From the NCBI GenBank assembly GCA_002452315.1, contig DKFH01000105.1, forward strand, positions 1-20,383: a DNA stretch of 20,383 nucleotides, written 5' to 3'. Positions 13,352 to 20,383 of the stretch are shown here, one piece after another. Under the pieces are notes generated by a model. The model ran no database searches and was not told where the DNA came from. It saw only the letters and a program-made list of their open reading frames with translations. A program made the position numbers and the translations under genes. The stretch is from Anaerolineaceae bacterium UBA6801 (GTDB taxonomy: Bacteria > Chloroflexota > Anaerolineae > Anaerolineales > Anaerolineaceae). The stretch's first letter is position 1; each line of letters begins with the position of its first letter.

Positions 13352-14254
13352 ATCGCTTTCCCCGGCCGGTTTATTGATCACAATCAACGGGTACTGGCCA
13401 ATGCGGCCCAGCAGCCGGGGGAAGCGTTCTTCTAACCAGAAGATCACCTTCAACCAGAACCGGCCGCCCCATTCCGGGTAAATCACCGACCGTAAAAACG
13501 CCACGCTGACGCTCCGCCAGACCATTATTTCAAAGGGCATGCGGCCGGTCAGCATCTCTATCAAACCATCGGCATCAAACTTCTCCACAAAGGTCCCTGC
13601 CGGTGAGGATGACTTCTTCGCTTGCACATCAGGGAGTGAATCCTGTCCCGGGATGCTGCTTTGCGTTGGTTCGGGTTCGTTTTCCCGATCTGTTCCCTTG
13701 CGCCAGGCCTTCAGACGCTTGATAAAATTCATAAAACCTGCCAGCCGGGTCATCAGCGGGGCATTTGTCCATCCATCCACCACAACCATCGACCTGCCCG
13801 GCTTGAGCACCCGGTAGAGCGCATCAAAGGCCACTTGCTTCTCCGTCATCGGGACGTGATGGATGGTATGCAATGCAGAAATGCCGTCAAACACATCCGA
13901 CTTAAATGGCAAGTGGGCAATATCCGCCACGACATACAAGCCGTGCTCCCCCACGCGCTTGCGCGCCTCCCGGAGGGCTACAATGGAAATATCCATACAC
14001 ACCCGCGCCTGATAGCCTTCGGAATAGGTCAGGTACTCCGGGTATTGCACTGGACCCGAGCCGGCATCCAGATAATACGTCCCTTCCTGAGCCAGGTGGC
14101 GTTTCAACCGCATGTGGCAGCGGTGGAGGTAGTCCCGCGAGACCGGCCGCAGGTCCTCATAGAGGGCATTTTGGTACAGGGTGTCACCGATCGTCTGCCA
14201 GCCAACCTGGTCATAAAACGAACGAACGGATTTTTTGATGTTCTCTTGGCTCAT
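13325..14254 (-). CDS. Class I SAM-dependent methyltransferase (Methyltransf_11-like)
   Basis: The 309-aa protein has LDAGSGP (62-68) as motif I, an acidic D88 after beta-2, ADIAHLPF (110-117) and LHTIHHVP (128-135) of the UbiE/Methyltransf_11 type. A hydrophilic, low-complexity insert rich in E, P, S and Q lies at about 189-220, longer than usual. The C-terminal region is hydrophobic/aromatic (residues 245-295) and could lie against the membrane. No strong Shine-Dalgarno precedes the ATG. It probably methylates a sugar of the polymer or a lipid-linked intermediate. It lies 57 nt after the GT-B-like gene and 29 nt before pseB. The substrate is unknown; it is not closely similar in layout to the zinc-knuckle methyltransferase at 4902. 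Confidence 0.85.
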   Translation of the reverse strand: MSQENIKKSVRSFYDQVGWQTIGDTLYQNALYEDLRPVSRDYLHRCHMRLKRHLAQEGTYYLDAGSGPVQYPEYLTYSEGYQARVCMDISIVALREARKRVGEHGLYVVADIAHLPFKSDVFDGISALHTIHHVPMTEKQVAFDALYRVLKPGRSMVVVDGWTNAPLMTRLAGFMNFIKRLKAWRKGTDRENEPEPTQSSIPGQDSLPDVQAKKSSSPAGTFVEKFDADGLIEMLTGRMPFEIMVWRSVSVAFLRSVIYPEWGGRFWLKVIFWLEERFPRLLGRIGQYPLIVINKPAGESDLAETASKV

Positions 14255-14311
14255 TAGGGTTTATAATTCCAGCTTTCATAAAAAATCAGGCAGATCCCGC
14301 AACCAGTCCAA

Positions 14312-15898
14312 TCACCAGGTCAGGGGTTTGCCCGCCAGGTATTCAAAGGTCTCGCCGTACTTTTGCTCACCTTCATCACCTAACACATAGGCCATAGGCC
14401 GGGTGTGGAAATCGTCTTTCAGGTCCAAAAGGTGCCACGGGAAAGGCTTAGAGAATTCAAAGAAGAACAGGTAGGCATAGCGCCAAGCCAGCTCAACCTG
14501 TGCCTGGGTTAATTGGGCGGATTCCAAATCGCCCAGTTTCTCATCCAGCATCGCATAATACATCTCCCAGGAGTCCGGGTCGCTGGTAAAGCCGCGCTTG
14601 CGGTAATGGGTCTGCCCGGCGATGATCACGGGGATGCCGCGCATGGCCATTTCTAAACCAACCGTGGTGGAATACACCAACCCCAGGTCGGTGATGTCTA
14701 AAATGTCGTAGGTGTTGATCTTCTCATCCGGCTCAATCAGGTGAATATGCGCCGGCATGTCCTCCAGGGCTGCCCGGATCACCGTTACCATCGACGTGCC
14801 ATGCGTCAGCACCTCACCGGGGTGAACACGGATGACAAGCTGTACATCTTCTCGCTTGGCGAAGTAACGCACAGTTTCCTCAACCCACTCCGCCATGGTC
14901 TTGCTGAATATCTGCCGCCCCAGGGTCAGGCTGTCGCCGAGGACGTTGGTGGCGAGCAATATGACCGGTCGGTCATCTAAATTGAGAGCCTTTCGTACCG
15001 CTGTACCGCCCTGGGTGGGCGTCTCCTGCCATTGGCGGGTGAAGTTCTTCCAGGTTTTGGCATCCACGCGGGCGGCATACAGGGCTTTCAATTGCTCCAC
15101 ATGCGCATCTTCCAGGGGTTCATGCCCACGGGCTGCCCACAGGCCATCCGTGTTATGCCGCATGATCTCGTCATCCTGGGCCAGCCAGATATGCTCGCGC
15201 TGATCGCTGAATTCAAAGGTGACGGTCTTCAGGTTCAAGTGCCGAGCCACCTGGTAAACCACGCCCATCTCCTGGATGGTGCCATTTGGGACGATGACCA
15301 CATCCGGTTTGTGCGCCATCAACCAGGCGCGGGCGTTGAGTGCCGCCTCCTGGTTGCGCTCATCGCGCAGACGGTAAATGTCCTCATCTCTGGTGATATC
15401 CTCAACCTGCAGCGCATATTGGGCATCAAACACACTCACCTGGTCCACAGCCTGGGCAAGCTGTGGCGGTAACTGCTTTGAGAACGGGCGCACATCCAGC
15501 AAAGATTGCACCTGCAACAAGGAACTGGCCGCGCTGAGCACCCCCCGGGCATAGAGATTCTGCCGGCGTAGGTCAAACTTATCAATCGGCTCATCCCAGC
15601 TGGCGTAGGGCATAAAGGAAAGGGTCACTTGGTGCCCGCGTCCGGCCAGGGCAAGCCCCAACAGGGCGGAGTATTCAATCCAGTAATGCAGAGACGCAAA
15701 AAGGAACACCTTCTTACCCGGCTCTTGCCCTCGGCGGGCTTCCTCGGCTTGCCCCACTGCTTCAGGCAAAACTGCATCGAGCAAATCGAGGTTGAAATGC
15801 GCATGCCAGGGCTTATGCCGCTGAACCAGGTGCCAGTAAAGCTCTACCGAATAGGGGATTTGGGCGAGGATATTCTTAACACTGCGTCGCTTCATCAT
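14312..15898 (-). CDS. Large cytosolic surface-carbohydrate biosynthesis protein, GT-B-like
   Basis: The 528-aa protein has no signal peptide or membrane segment and I do not recognise an exact family. An N-terminal Rossmann-like part (about 60-235) is followed by a second part with RVHPGE (near 359) and YSTTVGLEMAMRG (from 409) then IPVIIAGQTHYRKRGFT. This second set recalls the C-terminal nucleotide domain of capsule polysaccharide (KpsS/LipB-like) and CDP-glycerol transferase enzymes. It could therefore transfer a sugar or sugar acid such as a CMP-activated residue. It begins immediately after the wzt stop (TAA-ATG-ATG) with no good ribosome site, so is probably coupled to wzt; either ATG could be used. 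Its position next to the exporter suggests an early or late step in chain assembly. Confidence 0.65.
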   Translation of the reverse strand: MMKRRSVKNILAQIPYSVELYWHLVQRHKPWHAHFNLDLLDAVLPEAVGQAEEARRGQEPGKKVFLFASLHYWIEYSALLGLALAGRGHQVTLSFMPYASWDEPIDKFDLRRQNLYARGVLSAASSLLQVQSLLDVRPFSKQLPPQLAQAVDQVSVFDAQYALQVEDITRDEDIYRLRDERNQEAALNARAWLMAHKPDVVIVPNGTIQEMGVVYQVARHLNLKTVTFEFSDQREHIWLAQDDEIMRHNTDGLWAARGHEPLEDAHVEQLKALYAARVDAKTWKNFTRQWQETPTQGGTAVRKALNLDDRPVILLATNVLGDSLTLGRQIFSKTMAEWVEETVRYFAKREDVQLVIRVHPGEVLTHGTSMVTVIRAALEDMPAHIHLIEPDEKINTYDILDITDLGLVYSTTVGLEMAMRGIPVIIAGQTHYRKRGFTSDPDSWEMYYAMLDEKLGDLESAQLTQAQVELAWRYAYLFFFEFSKPFPWHLLDLKDDFHTRPMAYVLGDEGEQKYGETFEYLAGKPLTW

Positions 15899-17182
15899 TT
15901 ATTTTTCTACTTCTCCAATAGTCCAGGCCAATTTCGGGCGCACCGGGCCCAAACGGGGTTCCGGCCATTGCATACCAGGTGCACCGGTGGCGTCCACGGT
16001 AAAAGTGAGCGCCTTGTCATCCTGGAAGTAGCGCTGGATGCGGTAAACGCTGGCATTGACTCCCAGCACATAGCGGCCTTCATTCATCAAATCTGGCGGG
16101 ATTGTGCAACGGCTGAAGTAGCGCCCCGGCGTGCGAATCGTATACTTTTCGTAGTATTGCGGGTCATCGGTGTCGAAACTGGTAAATACGAATTCTCCAC
16201 GGGTGGTCATCATGTAAATCCCCACCCGCAGGCCGGTAATATCCATAGTCAGCTGGTATTCCAGCTCAATTGAAAATCCCTCAGCAGCGTTGACGGTGTC
16301 CACCACCTCACCGGCCGGGTTTAAGACCCGCAAGGCAACGGGGATAAAGGCGGGGGCTTTCTCCTCATGCACAGCCTGGTCCCAGTAACGTTCACCTTGC
16401 TTGGTCAGCCCCATATTCAAGTAATGGTCTACTGCCTGGGGTGTGGGCGCCCGCATGACAAGCTTACCCTGGTCCAAAACGATCGTCTCCTGCGTCAAAC
16501 GCAGAATGGCCGACATATTATGGCTCACAAAAAGGACCGTGCGCCCCTCCTGGGCAACGTCGCTCATCTTTCCGAGGCATTTTTGTTGAAATTCGGCATC
16601 CCCCACCGCCAAAACCTCATCCACCACCAGGATTTCCGGTTCCAGGTGCGCTGCCACTGCAAAAGCCAGGCGCAGGTACATGCCGCTGGAAAAGCGTTTG
16701 ACCGGCGTATCAATGAATTTACCCACCTCTGAAAAGGCTACGATTTCATCAAATTTGCGGTCGATCTCTTCCCGGCGCATGCCCAAAATGGCGCCATTCA
16801 GATAGATATTCTCCCGGCCAGAAAGCTCAGGATGAAAACCGGTTCCCACCTCGAGCAAAGAGCCCACCCGGCCGTGAATTTCCCCAAAGCCCAGCGTGGG
16901 GTCAGTGACCCGTGAGAGGATCTTCAGCAGGGTGCTCTTACCGGCACCATTCCTGCCCACGATGCCCAGCACCTGGCCCTGCTCAACCTCGAAGGAAATA
17001 TCTCTAAGCGCCCAAATATAGTCCCGGCTTTCATCGCCGCCATGCGCACCCTGTTTGAACAACCGACCAGCCCGTTGAACGCCAGCGTTGACCAGGTCCC
17101 GCAGCGTATCGGGACGTGTTTGTTTCACCCCAATGCGGTACTGTTTAGAGATATTTTCAACGCGTATTACTGGATTGGACAT
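15899..17182 (-). CDS. wzt: Polysaccharide ABC transporter ATPase with C-terminal carbohydrate-binding domain
   Basis: The 427-aa protein has an ATPase domain to about residue 255: Walker A GRNGAGKST (76-84), signature SSGMYLRLAFA (165-175), Walker B ILVVDE (184-189) and the switch histidine H221. The segment GEIHGRVGSLLEVGTGFHPE before the signature is typical of O-antigen/teichoic-acid exporters. The remaining 170 residues form a beta-rich Wzt_C-like domain, which in Escherichia O8/O9a binds the capped, non-reducing end of the chain. The ATG follows AGGAG by only three bases, and the site lies in the wzm stop region six nt upstream. The protein works on the cytosolic face with Wzm. Its C-terminal domain suggests that export depends on a finished or capped chain. 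Confidence 0.94.
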   Translation of the reverse strand: MSNPVIRVENISKQYRIGVKQTRPDTLRDLVNAGVQRAGRLFKQGAHGGDESRDYIWALRDISFEVEQGQVLGIVGRNGAGKSTLLKILSRVTDPTLGFGEIHGRVGSLLEVGTGFHPELSGRENIYLNGAILGMRREEIDRKFDEIVAFSEVGKFIDTPVKRFSSGMYLRLAFAVAAHLEPEILVVDEVLAVGDAEFQQKCLGKMSDVAQEGRTVLFVSHNMSAILRLTQETIVLDQGKLVMRAPTPQAVDHYLNMGLTKQGERYWDQAVHEEKAPAFIPVALRVLNPAGEVVDTVNAAEGFSIELEYQLTMDITGLRVGIYMMTTRGEFVFTSFDTDDPQYYEKYTIRTPGRYFSRCTIPPDLMNEGRYVLGVNASVYRIQRYFQDDKALTFTVDATGAPGMQWPEPRLGPVRPKLAWTIGEVEK

Positions 17183-17188
17183 AAACTC

Positions 17189-18037
17189 CTAAACAATGTC
17201 GGCGAAGGTCTTTTCCATCCGCCGGAAATAATACAGACCGCTTACCAGAAGAACCACCACCACGCCGATCGAAATCAACATGGTAAGGTCAGGCTGGGCT
17301 GTGCCCAGCAGCGCCCAGCGGAAGCCCTGAATCACGCCTACCATGGGATTCAGGCCGTACAGCAAACGCCAGGTGCCTTCCGGGATGGTCTCAATCGGGT
17401 AGACGATCGGCGAAGCGTACATCCACACCTGGATAATGAAGGGGACCATGTGCTGCACATCGCGGTACTGCACGTTGAGCGCTGAAAGCCACAACCCAAC
17501 CGCCAGTGCGGTCAACAGTGCCAGCAAGATGATCAACGGCAACCACAGGGTGTTGATCCCCGGGTAGTGCTGGTAATAAATCATCACCACGAACAAAACA
17601 ATCAAAGAGACCGCAAAATCGACCAGTGCCGCAAACACGGTTGACAGCGGAATCGCCAGCCTGGGGAAGTAAATTTTTGTGATCAAGTTGGCGTTCCCCA
17701 CCAGGCTGATGCTCGAACGCTGCAACGCGGTGGCAAACAGCTGCCAGGGCAGCAAGGCCGAAAGGGCAAACAGCGGGTATGGCAAGCCTTGAGAAGGCGT
17801 TCTTAACAAAACGCCAAAAATGACGGTGAGGATCAACACAGTCAGGATGGGCTGCAAGACCGCCCAGGTAATCCCTAAAACTGCCTGCTTGTACCGCACC
17901 TTGATATCTCGCCAGGTGAGGAAAAAGATTAACTCGCGGTAACGCCACAACTCCTTAAAATTAATCCCCAGCCAGCCCTTGGCCGGGCGGAGATGGATCA
18001 CAGGAACCGGATCGTTATTATGACCTTTATTTTCCAT
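17189..18037 (-). CDS. wzm: Polysaccharide ABC transporter permease (ABC-2 type)
   Basis: The 282-aa protein has six hydrophobic segments at about 53-77, 87-107, 127-153, 163-188, 196-214 and 252-271. The N-terminal amphipathic part with RDIKVRYKQAVLG (43-55) and the NPMVGVIQGFRWALLG stretch (230-245) are typical of Wzm/TagG permeases. It forms the membrane channel, as a dimer with two Wzt subunits, for lipid-linked glycan. The ATG has no strong ribosome site; it begins 12 nt after the fcl stop and ends 6 nt before wzt. No Wzx flippase or Wzy polymerase was recognised in the window, so the ABC route is the evident one. Confidence 0.94.
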   Translation of the reverse strand: MENKGHNNDPVPVIHLRPAKGWLGINFKELWRYRELIFFLTWRDIKVRYKQAVLGITWAVLQPILTVLILTVIFGVLLRTPSQGLPYPLFALSALLPWQLFATALQRSSISLVGNANLITKIYFPRLAIPLSTVFAALVDFAVSLIVLFVVMIYYQHYPGINTLWLPLIILLALLTALAVGLWLSALNVQYRDVQHMVPFIIQVWMYASPIVYPIETIPEGTWRLLYGLNPMVGVIQGFRWALLGTAQPDLTMLISIGVVVVLLVSGLYYFRRMEKTFADIV

Positions 18038-18049
18038 TAAGTCACACGA

Positions 18050-18997
18050 TCACTTTCGATTGGCCCGATACCAGTCAATCGTCTGCTGTAAACCTTCATC
18101 AAAATCTGTCTGGGCTTCAAAACCAAACTTATCCTTGGCCCGGCTGGTATCCAGCGCACGCCGAGGCTGGCCATTGGGCTTGGTCGTATCCCACACCAGG
18201 CGGCCCTCAAACCCAGTTAGCTTGGTGATCTTCTCTGCCAAGTCTTTGATGCTGATCTCGAACCCAGAGCCAATGTTGACCGGCAGGGATTCATTATAAC
18301 GCTCGGTAGCCAGGGCGATCCCCCGGGCCGCGTCGGTGACGTAGATAAACTCGCGGGTTGGCGAACCATCGCCCCACACCACAATGTGGTCTTCACCGGC
18401 CTCTTGCGCTTCGATGCACTTGCGGATCAGCGCGGGGATCACGTGCGAGCTGCGCGGGTCAAAATTGTCGCCCGGGCCATACAGGTTGACCGGCAGCAAA
18501 AAGATGCTGTTGAACCCATATTGGTCCCGATAAGCTTGCGACTGCACCAGCAGCATCTTCTTTGCCAGGCCATAGGGCGCATTGGTCTCCTCCGGGTACC
18601 CGATCCACAGGTCGTCCTCCCTGAAGGGCACTGGCGTAAATTTGGGGTATGCGCACACGGTGCCGATGGCGACAAATTTTTCCACGCCTTTAAGGTAGGC
18701 CTGGTGCATGAGCTGCACGCCCATCATCAGGTTGTCATAAAAGAACTCCGCCGGGTGCTCCCGGTTGGCGCCAATCCCGCCCACATGTGCGGCCAGGTGG
18801 ATGATCACGTCCGGGTCCGCATCGGTCAGCATCCGCTCAATCGCGTTCGGGTCCACCAGGTCATATTCTTCAATGGTCGGGATGAAAATATCCTTCGCAC
18901 CGCGGGCGCGCAAATCTGCAATCAGGTGCGTGCCTAAAAATCCCGCCCCCCCGGTGACAACAATTCGCTTTTCAGACCAATTCAATAAATTTTCCAT
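18050..18997 (-). CDS. fcl: GDP-L-fucose synthase (GDP-4-keto-6-deoxymannose epimerase/reductase)
   Basis: The 315-aa protein is an extended SDR. TGGAGFLG is at 15-22 and the family-specific VGGIGAN at 72-78. The Escherichia catalytic residues map with a constant offset of six: C115, Y142, K146 and H185, but the catalytic serine is threonine (T113, in GTVCAYP). PGDNFDPRSSHVIPALI is typical. It epimerises C3 and C5 and reduces C4 of GDP-4-keto-6-deoxymannose using NADPH. GDP-mannose 4,6-dehydratase (Gmd), which makes its substrate, is not in the window. AGGAG is two bases (GAGG four) before the ATG. It leads the export genes after the regulator with a 28-nt gap, so it is probably in the same transcript. 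Confidence 0.92.
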   Translation of the reverse strand: MENLLNWSEKRIVVTGGAGFLGTHLIADLRARGAKDIFIPTIEEYDLVDPNAIERMLTDADPDVIIHLAAHVGGIGANREHPAEFFYDNLMMGVQLMHQAYLKGVEKFVAIGTVCAYPKFTPVPFREDDLWIGYPEETNAPYGLAKKMLLVQSQAYRDQYGFNSIFLLPVNLYGPGDNFDPRSSHVIPALIRKCIEAQEAGEDHIVVWGDGSPTREFIYVTDAARGIALATERYNESLPVNIGSGFEISIKDLAEKITKLTGFEGRLVWDTTKPNGQPRRALDTSRAKDKFGFEAQTDFDEGLQQTIDWYRANRK

Positions 18998-19025
18998 AAC
19001 TCCTCATCATCACCTTGTGATCGTA

Positions 19026-19502
19026 TTACGTCCACTTAAGGCTGACTTCCAGTCCATCCACCACCAGGGCAGGTGCAAGGGGGTCATCCGTCAGCCTGAC
19101 TTGATGCTCCAAACAGGTCAGCCGGTATACATCCGCCACATCACCTTCACCCAGCAGGCGCACAGCGCGCACTTCTGCGCCATCAAGCTTCGCCAATTCA
19201 TCTTTCACCATCTGACGTACCTGCCGGTAGAGCTGAAAGGACTGCTGAAGGTAATCTTCGGTCAATGTTTGGCGCAACGCGCGCCCCTTCGCGGTAATTA
19301 TATAACGTAATTTCCTTCGCCTGGCTTGTTTGACCTCAATGCAACTATTTTCGATCAATTGCTTCAGGCGAGCATTAACCGAGCCAATCGAGATGTTGAT
19401 TTCCTCAGCCAGGTCAGCCTGCGTAACTTCTGGGTCAGCAAGAATCCTGTTTAATAGAGCCAGGTCACATTGAACACGTGTTTGAAGGTCAAAATTCGTC
19501 AT
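19026..19502 (-). CDS. Winged-helix transcriptional regulator (EPS-associated MarR-like) with a degenerate C-terminal tail
   Basis: The 158-aa protein has a winged helix-turn-helix at about residues 12-70 (TQADLAEEINISIGS, then NARLKQLIE) followed by a helix like those of EPS-associated MarR-like regulators. Residues 112-150 (VRLLGEGDVADVYRL, later VRLTDD) recall the start of a Rossmann-like domain seen fused to some such regulators, but it is too short and lacks a clean G-x-G-x-x-G. The start is the ATG at 19502: the longer frame beginning at GTG 19538 would place the promoter -10 within coding sequence. It is the first gene after a strong promoter, so autoregulation of the operon is plausible. 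The 28-nt gap to fcl suggests co-transcription. Confidence 0.82.
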   Translation of the reverse strand: MTNFDLQTRVQCDLALLNRILADPEVTQADLAEEINISIGSVNARLKQLIENSCIEVKQARRRKLRYIITAKGRALRQTLTEDYLQQSFQLYRQVRQMVKDELAKLDGAEVRAVRLLGEGDVADVYRLTCLEHQVRLTDDPLAPALVVDGLEVSLKWT

Positions 19503-19517
19503 AATTTCAGCAATTGA

Positions 19518-19545
19518 ATTATAATCTTCAAAACTCACTCGTCAA
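19518..19545 (-). promoter_or_regulatory. Near-consensus sigma70 promoter at the head of the operon
   Basis: TTGACG (19545-19540), a 16-nt spacer and TATAAT (19523-19518) match 11 of 12 consensus bases. The expected start near 19511 is only eight or nine bases from the ATG at 19502, so the mRNA would be almost leaderless for the regulator. The promoter begins six bases after the stop of the preceding gene. No terminator hairpin is seen between them. Confidence 0.6.
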
Positions 19546-19550
19546 GCCGA

Positions 19551-20383
19551 TCATTGTTCGGGCCCGGGTACCAAAACGTTAAGGTCGCTTTCTGTTGATT
19601 CAAAAATTGTCGTGTAAAACTCATCAATGGGTTTAGCAATATACCTTTTCCAGGCGTTATTCTCTTCGCTGAACACTTCATTGGGTGGTTTTGAGCGCGT
19701 GAACAGGGGTTCTGAAATAATAACATCAAAACGATGATTGGAAATATCCTCCAGGAAACCTGAGAGGTAAGCCTCGTTCTCTGACATGGCCATTTCCATC
19801 AAGAACACCTTTTCATATTCCGGAACCAGTTTTACACCTTCAATCATCCCAAAAGTAACCAGGTGCCGGCTTTGAATGAATAAAACCTCTCCCCCTTCTG
19901 TTACCTCCTGGTCCAATATCATCTGAATTTGTTGGATAACTTCCCATGCACGTTCATCATCCCGATTCGGGTAAGGCCGCATTTGATTCAACAAATTGAC
20001 CATTGGAATTAATGCCATCAATACAATAAAAACAACGGGTGTCTGAACCCTTGTAAACTTTTCCTTCCAGTCTGGTACAAACCGCCCACAAAGAACATAC
20101 ATCGTAACAATCGCCAGGAAAACTAGAAACGCATCCAAATTGTGGAGGTTATTTCCTCCGCCAATCTTCATGCTGACAATCAACCCAACAACCAGCAAAG
20201 CGACCAGGATGCTTAATAATGCCAGCAAACGCAGCGGCTGCCAGGATCTCAGCCTTGGCAGGAGTTTCCAAAAGATGACCAATAAAGTTGGCAGACTTGC
20301 GTAAACCAGCATCAACAATATGCCTGGGCCAAATGCTTCGTTTGGAAAGAGCCGGTAACTGAGCAACGGAGAGCTGAAACTGG
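19551..20383 (-). CDS. C-terminal part of a polytopic membrane protein, possibly GT-C type, 5' end cut by window edge
   Basis: About 277 codons are visible and no stop lies upstream in frame before the edge, so the TTG at 20366 is not taken as the start. The visible part has four hydrophobic segments; GGGNNLHNLDAF sits in the loop after the second of them. The last 150 residues are mostly hydrophilic and probably extracytoplasmic. The arrangement resembles the 571-aa GT-C-like protein at 5836, as both end in a soluble domain, but no shared motif was seen. It is on the same strand and its stop is six bases from the operon promoter, so it belongs to the preceding transcript. Function is not recognised; a glycan or membrane role is suggested only by its context. 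Confidence 0.6.
   Translation of the reverse strand, partial: SFSSPLLSYRLFPNEAFGPGILLMLVYASLPTLLVIFWKLLPRLRSWQPLRLLALLSILVALLVVGLIVSMKIGGGNNLHNLDAFLVFLAIVTMYVLCGRFVPDWKEKFTRVQTPVVFIVLMALIPMVNLLNQMRPYPNRDDERAWEVIQQIQMILDQEVTEGGEVLFIQSRHLVTFGMIEGVKLVPEYEKVFLMEMAMSENEAYLSGFLEDISNHRFDVIISEPLFTRSKPPNEVFSEENNAWKRYIAKPIDEFYTTIFESTESDLNVLVPGPEQ

Noticed and set aside
14255..14311. Promoter or terminator in the 57-nt gap before the Methyltransf_11-like gene
   Set aside because: TATAAA is present but there is no -35 at a usual distance and no hairpin with a T-run.
15629..16273. 214-aa open frame on the plus strand
   Set aside because: It crosses the junction of wzt and the GT-B-like gene in antisense and has no recognisable protein features.
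19503..19538. GTG start for the regulator, 12 codons upstream
   Set aside because: The segment contains the -10 box of a strong promoter, and no ribosome site precedes the GTG.
1..20383. Wzx flippase, Wzy polymerase, CRISPR array, tRNA, transposase or attachment site
   Set aside because: Both strands were read for them and none had supporting motifs; the 571-aa membrane protein lacks the repeat pattern of a flippase and fits GT-C better.

Overview
The window is one long polysaccharide-biosynthesis and export locus. All 19 recognised genes lie on the minus strand, so the text below follows transcription from high to low coordinates. There is no rRNA, tRNA, transposase, integrase or CRISPR array. 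GC content is moderate, with AT-richer gaps. A lipoprotein with a variant lipobox, an ABC-2 (Wzm/Wzt) export pair and an EPS-type winged-helix regulator fit an environmental bacterium. The overall style recalls Chloroflexota (Anaerolineae-like), but no marker here proves this and I hold it at low confidence.

Layout, right to left. At the right edge is the 3' part of a polytopic membrane protein (19551-20383). After it comes a near-consensus sigma70 promoter (19518-19545) that drives a small winged-helix regulator. Then follow a GDP-L-fucose synthase (fcl), the ABC exporter permease (wzm) and ATPase with carbohydrate-binding tail (wzt), a large GT-B-like protein and a methyltransferase. An internal promoter (13324-13351) precedes pseB, an RmlD-like reductase, neuB and a GT4 glycosyltransferase. 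A 115-bp gap with a weak promoter leads to a lipoprotein gene, an SpsF-type cytidylyltransferase, a GT-C-like membrane protein, a second methyltransferase with a zinc-knuckle N-terminus, two GT-A-type glycosyltransferases and a Gfo/Idh oxidoreductase. A 119-bp gap holds promoter-like elements on both strands. The last two genes are a short-chain dehydrogenase and a CMP-nonulosonate synthetase (neuA) fused to a HAD phosphatase-like domain, which runs off the left edge.

How the genes may work together (inference). NeuB and NeuA-HAD would condense a six-carbon sugar with phosphoenolpyruvate and activate the resulting nonulosonic acid as a CMP-sugar. The SDR and Gfo/Idh enzymes would supply or modify precursors. 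PseB and the RmlD-like reductase would make a UDP-linked 6-deoxy-L-aminosugar, and Fcl would make GDP-L-fucose. Five or more glycosyltransferase-like proteins would assemble the chain and two methyltransferases would decorate or cap it. Wzm/Wzt would export it, with the Wzt C-terminal domain probably reading the chain end. The aminotransferase, N-acetyltransferase and hydrolase of the usual pseudaminic/legionaminic pathways, and Gmd, are absent from the window. Either they lie elsewhere or the nonulosonic acid is made by another route.

Five start sites were placed by ribosome-binding or promoter evidence rather than by the longest open frame: Gfo/Idh at 2898, GT4 at 10221, neuB at 11332, the RmlD-like gene at 12289 and the regulator at 19502.
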